Source: Lachnospiraceae bacterium (GTDB lineage: Bacteria > Bacillota > Clostridia > Lachnospirales > Lachnospiraceae). Taken from it: a stretch of DNA of 16,933 nt. This document shows, one piece after another, positions 15,821 through 16,933 of this stretch. Positions within the stretch are counted from its first letter, which is position 1, and each line of letters opens with the position of its first letter. Where the stretch lies: positions 1 through 16,933 of the forward strand of contig CAAFXE010000270.1 in assembly GCA_900766915.1 (NCBI GenBank). The letters are read 5' to 3'. The position numbers and the translations under genes were made by a program. The notes beneath the pieces were generated by a model. That model was given only the letters and a program-made list of their open reading frames with translations, searched no databases and was not told the DNA's origin.

Positions 15821-16036
15821 TTAACCAATCCAGTTATCATCAGTCCACCAAGCATCCTTATGGGGAACGGTGGACAGCCGGAACTCGTTGCTGGGGTAGT
15901 CCTTGCGCGCCCAGCCCAGCATCTTGCCATTGCTGATAGCATCGAATTGGGCTTGAGCTTTGGTTTCGTCTTTAGTAGTTAGGGGGCAAAGCAAATACCA
16001 CTTACCGGAAACGTTGACTTCAACAATATATTCCAT
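15821..16036 (-). CDS. Hypothetical 71-aa protein, Trp-rich
   Basis: 71 residues from the ATG at 16036, after AGGAGG. It reads MEYIVEVNVSGKWYLLCPLT, TKDETKAQAQFDAISNGKML, GWARKDYPSNEFRLSTVPHK, DAWWTDDNWIG. The plan is strands, helix, strand, then a Trp-rich tail. It has the general shape of a small sheet-helix-sheet domain like the 45-aa micropeptides, but is not clearly homologous. The promoter (TTGACA, 17 bp, TACTAT) is at 16212-16240, leaving a leader of about 170 nt. Confidence 0.8.
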   Translation of the reverse strand: MEYIVEVNVSGKWYLLCPLTTKDETKAQAQFDAISNGKMLGWARKDYPSNEFRLSTVPHKDAWWTDDNWIG

Positions 16037-16208
16037 AATCAAATCCTCCTATAAATCGTTGTCGTTTATTCATCTACTAGCTTTTCGGTGAAACCGCTTG
16101 CCCTTTCCCATGTGCAATGCTGCTGTTGGTACTAAGCCAAACTTGAAACCCCCGGAAGCCCGGGTATTTAATTGTCTAGGGGTTTTTCTCTTGTGTTCCC
16201 CCTGTGCC
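16037..16208 (-). promoter_or_regulatory. Long structured leader of the 16036 operon
   Basis: About 170 nt between promoter and ribosome site, much longer than the 15-80 nt leaders elsewhere. On the minus strand AAACCCC near the 5' end can pair with GGGGTTT, enclosing a CCCGG-GCTT-CCGGG stem; CGGT-TTC-ACCG lies further down. I cannot match it to a known riboswitch class. Confidence 0.45.
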
Positions 16209-16211
16209 TAT

Positions 16212-16258
16212 ATAGTATCACAAGGCAACCTAATTGTCAAGTCTCTGTTTTGCACAAA
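16212..16258 (-). promoter_or_regulatory. Promoter of the 16036 operon with box
   Basis: TTGACA (16235-16240), 17 bp, TACTAT (16212-16217). TTTGTGC (GCACAAA at 16252-16258) lies exactly 11 bp upstream of the -35. Confidence 0.78.
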
Positions 16259-16409
16259 ATAATAAAATATAAATTGTTCATCCTATACAAAAATCACTAT
16301 ATTTATTATATGTCCCATCTTAGAAAGCTACCACTGACCCAGGCGTATCATTTCGTCATTTTGCACAAATTTTATTTTTGTATAAAATGACGAATTTTTT
16401 TTATTTTTT
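16259..16409. other. AT-rich tract with paired inverted dyads
   Basis: No gene is visible. TTCGTCATTTTGCACAA (16352-16368) and TTGTATAAAATGACGAA (16378-16394) are inverted copies of the dyad, 9 bp apart, that can also form one long hairpin followed by T-rich sequence on the plus strand. Confidence 0.6.
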
Positions 16410-16462
16410 AACAACTGCTCCGTGTGTATCATTATTTTGGGTAAATTATACAAAAATAAAAA

Positions 16463-16528
16463 TTTGTGCAATTTGCCTATTGACTTTTGGGCCGACTTGT
16501 GCTATAATTTTCGGCCCCCAGAGGGGGC
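16463..16528 (+). promoter_or_regulatory. Plus-strand promoter with box and GC hairpin 8
   Basis: TTTGTGC (16463-16469), 10 bp, TTGACT (16480-16485), 17 bp, TATAAT (16503-16508), then GCCCCC-AGA-GGGGGC (16514-16528). It is the same order as modules 1-3. No ORF follows on the plus strand. Confidence 0.75.
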
Positions 16529-16652
16529 TGGTCGGGTATGACGTGTGCGCCCCTCATGGACACATTTTCAACAACTGTCCCGTGTGTATCACGGAGCATC
16601 CCCAACGAAAAAGCATCAAGACTATTATATCACACAATGATCCATCTGTCAA
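16529..16652 (-). ncRNA. Repeat-encoded RNA, copy 1
   Basis: The promoter TTGACA, 17 bp, TATAAT is at 16624-16652. The transcript from about 16617 holds GATGCTTTTTC, then GATACACACGGGACAG, and would run into GC hairpin 8. CCGTG-ATACA-CACGG can form a local stem in this copy. The dyad TTCGTCATTTTACACAA (16663-16679) lies upstream, with its TTTGTGT 21 bp from the -35. Confidence 0.55.
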
Positions 16653-16659
16653 GAGTTTT

Positions 16660-16795
16660 TTCTTCGTCATTTTACACAAAATTATCTGTCTTTCTACCAA
16701 GGACAAATATCCAACAACTGTCCCGTGTGTATCATAGGGCGCCTCCTGCGAGAGAGCATCAAGACTATTATATCACAAGAGCGGGAGTTTGTCAA
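16660..16795 (-). ncRNA. Repeat-encoded RNA, copy 2
   Basis: The promoter TTGACA, 17 bp, TATAAT is at 16767-16795. The RNA carries the conserved GATACACACGGGACAGTTG block and then a hairpin (TTGTCCTT with AAAGACAG, seven of eight pairs). The upstream dyad TTCGTCATTCTGTACAA (16806-16822) has its TTTGTAC 21 bp from the -35. Confidence 0.55.
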
Positions 16796-16802
16796 GAGTT
16801 TT

Positions 16803-16933
16803 TTATTCGTCATTCTGTACAAAATTTTTTGTCTCTCTGTCAGAGACAATAATTCAACAACTGTCCCGTGTGTATCATGAAGCACCCCCTGCGAGGATAG
16901 CATGGAGCAGAGCATCAAGACCATTATACCACA
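16803..16933 (-). ncRNA. Repeat-encoded RNA, copy 3 (promoter cut by the window edge)
   Basis: The -10 TATAAT is at 16923-16928 and the -35 lies outside. The same conserved block is present, followed by a perfect stem TTGTCTCT-GACAG-AGAGACAA at the position of the copy-2 hairpin. The differing but still paired stems support RNA structure. Confidence 0.5.

Larger units (their letters stand above)
16410..16933. repeat. 143-bp tandem repeat array with internal promoters
   Basis: CAACAACTGTCCCGTGTGTATCA-like blocks start at 16569, 16712 and 16855, exactly 143 bp apart, with a diverged copy at about 16410. Each full unit also has a conserved AGCATCAAGAC block, a minus promoter and an A-B'-type dyad. 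The array runs off the right edge. Confidence 0.92.

Noticed and set aside
16694..16924. 76-aa minus ORF in the right-hand repeats
   Set aside because: It spans a promoter and a repeat unit, has no ribosome site, and its frame is not preserved between units.
16410..16933. CRISPR array
   Set aside because: The repeated blocks lie in 143-bp units with internal promoters and conserved sequence throughout; there are no short repeats with unique spacers and no cas gene.

Overview
The window looks like part of the accessory or early region of a phage, or a phage-like element, infecting a low-to-moderate G+C Firmicute, probably a gut clostridium. The evidence is strong AAGGAGG ribosome sites, textbook sigma-A promoters (TTGACA, 17 bp, TATAAT) in front of nearly every gene or small operon, a tRNA with encoded CCA, very small densely packed genes, and no recognisable chromosomal housekeeping block. 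No structural phage gene is visible, so a plasmid-like element is not excluded. All supported protein genes lie on the minus strand; long plus-strand ORFs are shadows.

Layout in plus coordinates, with transcription running right to left. 1-54 holds three 18-bp direct repeats at the window edge. 351-752 is a helical hypothetical gene. 1144-2232 is a DEDDh exonuclease plus a small partner. 2360-5082 carries hypothetical genes, two winged-helix-like paralogues and a tRNA-Lys(UUU). 5100-6130 is almost gene-free and contains several promoters with no gene, a GC hairpin module and a probable structured RNA with a strong terminator. 6135-8459 encodes a lone Clp-type AAA+ module, a HAD hydrolase and small proteins. 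8538-9903 holds two operons of very small genes. 9962-10310 is another gene-free, apparently structured transcript. 10354-10992 is a miniature protein-kinase fold. 11201-16036 is a series of small, mostly unknown genes, several in paralogous pairs. 16210-16933 is non-coding and ends in 143-bp tandem repeats, each carrying a strong minus-strand promoter.

The most striking content is regulatory. Nine GC-rich hairpins, all different in sequence, punctuate the gene cassettes. Several sit just after plus-strand promoters that point against the genes. Many minus- and plus-strand promoters carry a TTTGTGC/TTTGTAT box placed 10-11 or 20-21 bp upstream of the -35, one helical turn apart. In many places the box is one half of a 17-bp dyad built from two interchangeable half-sites, TTCGTCA and TTGTGCA. 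I infer a dedicated phage regulator acting on a set of promoters, many of which make only short untranslated RNAs. A second economy is that hairpins following genes often contain the -35 box of the next promoter.

Most protein functions cannot be named. Clear family-level calls are the exonuclease, the AAA+ ATPase, the HAD hydrolase, the kinase-like protein, a small winged-helix protein and the tRNA.
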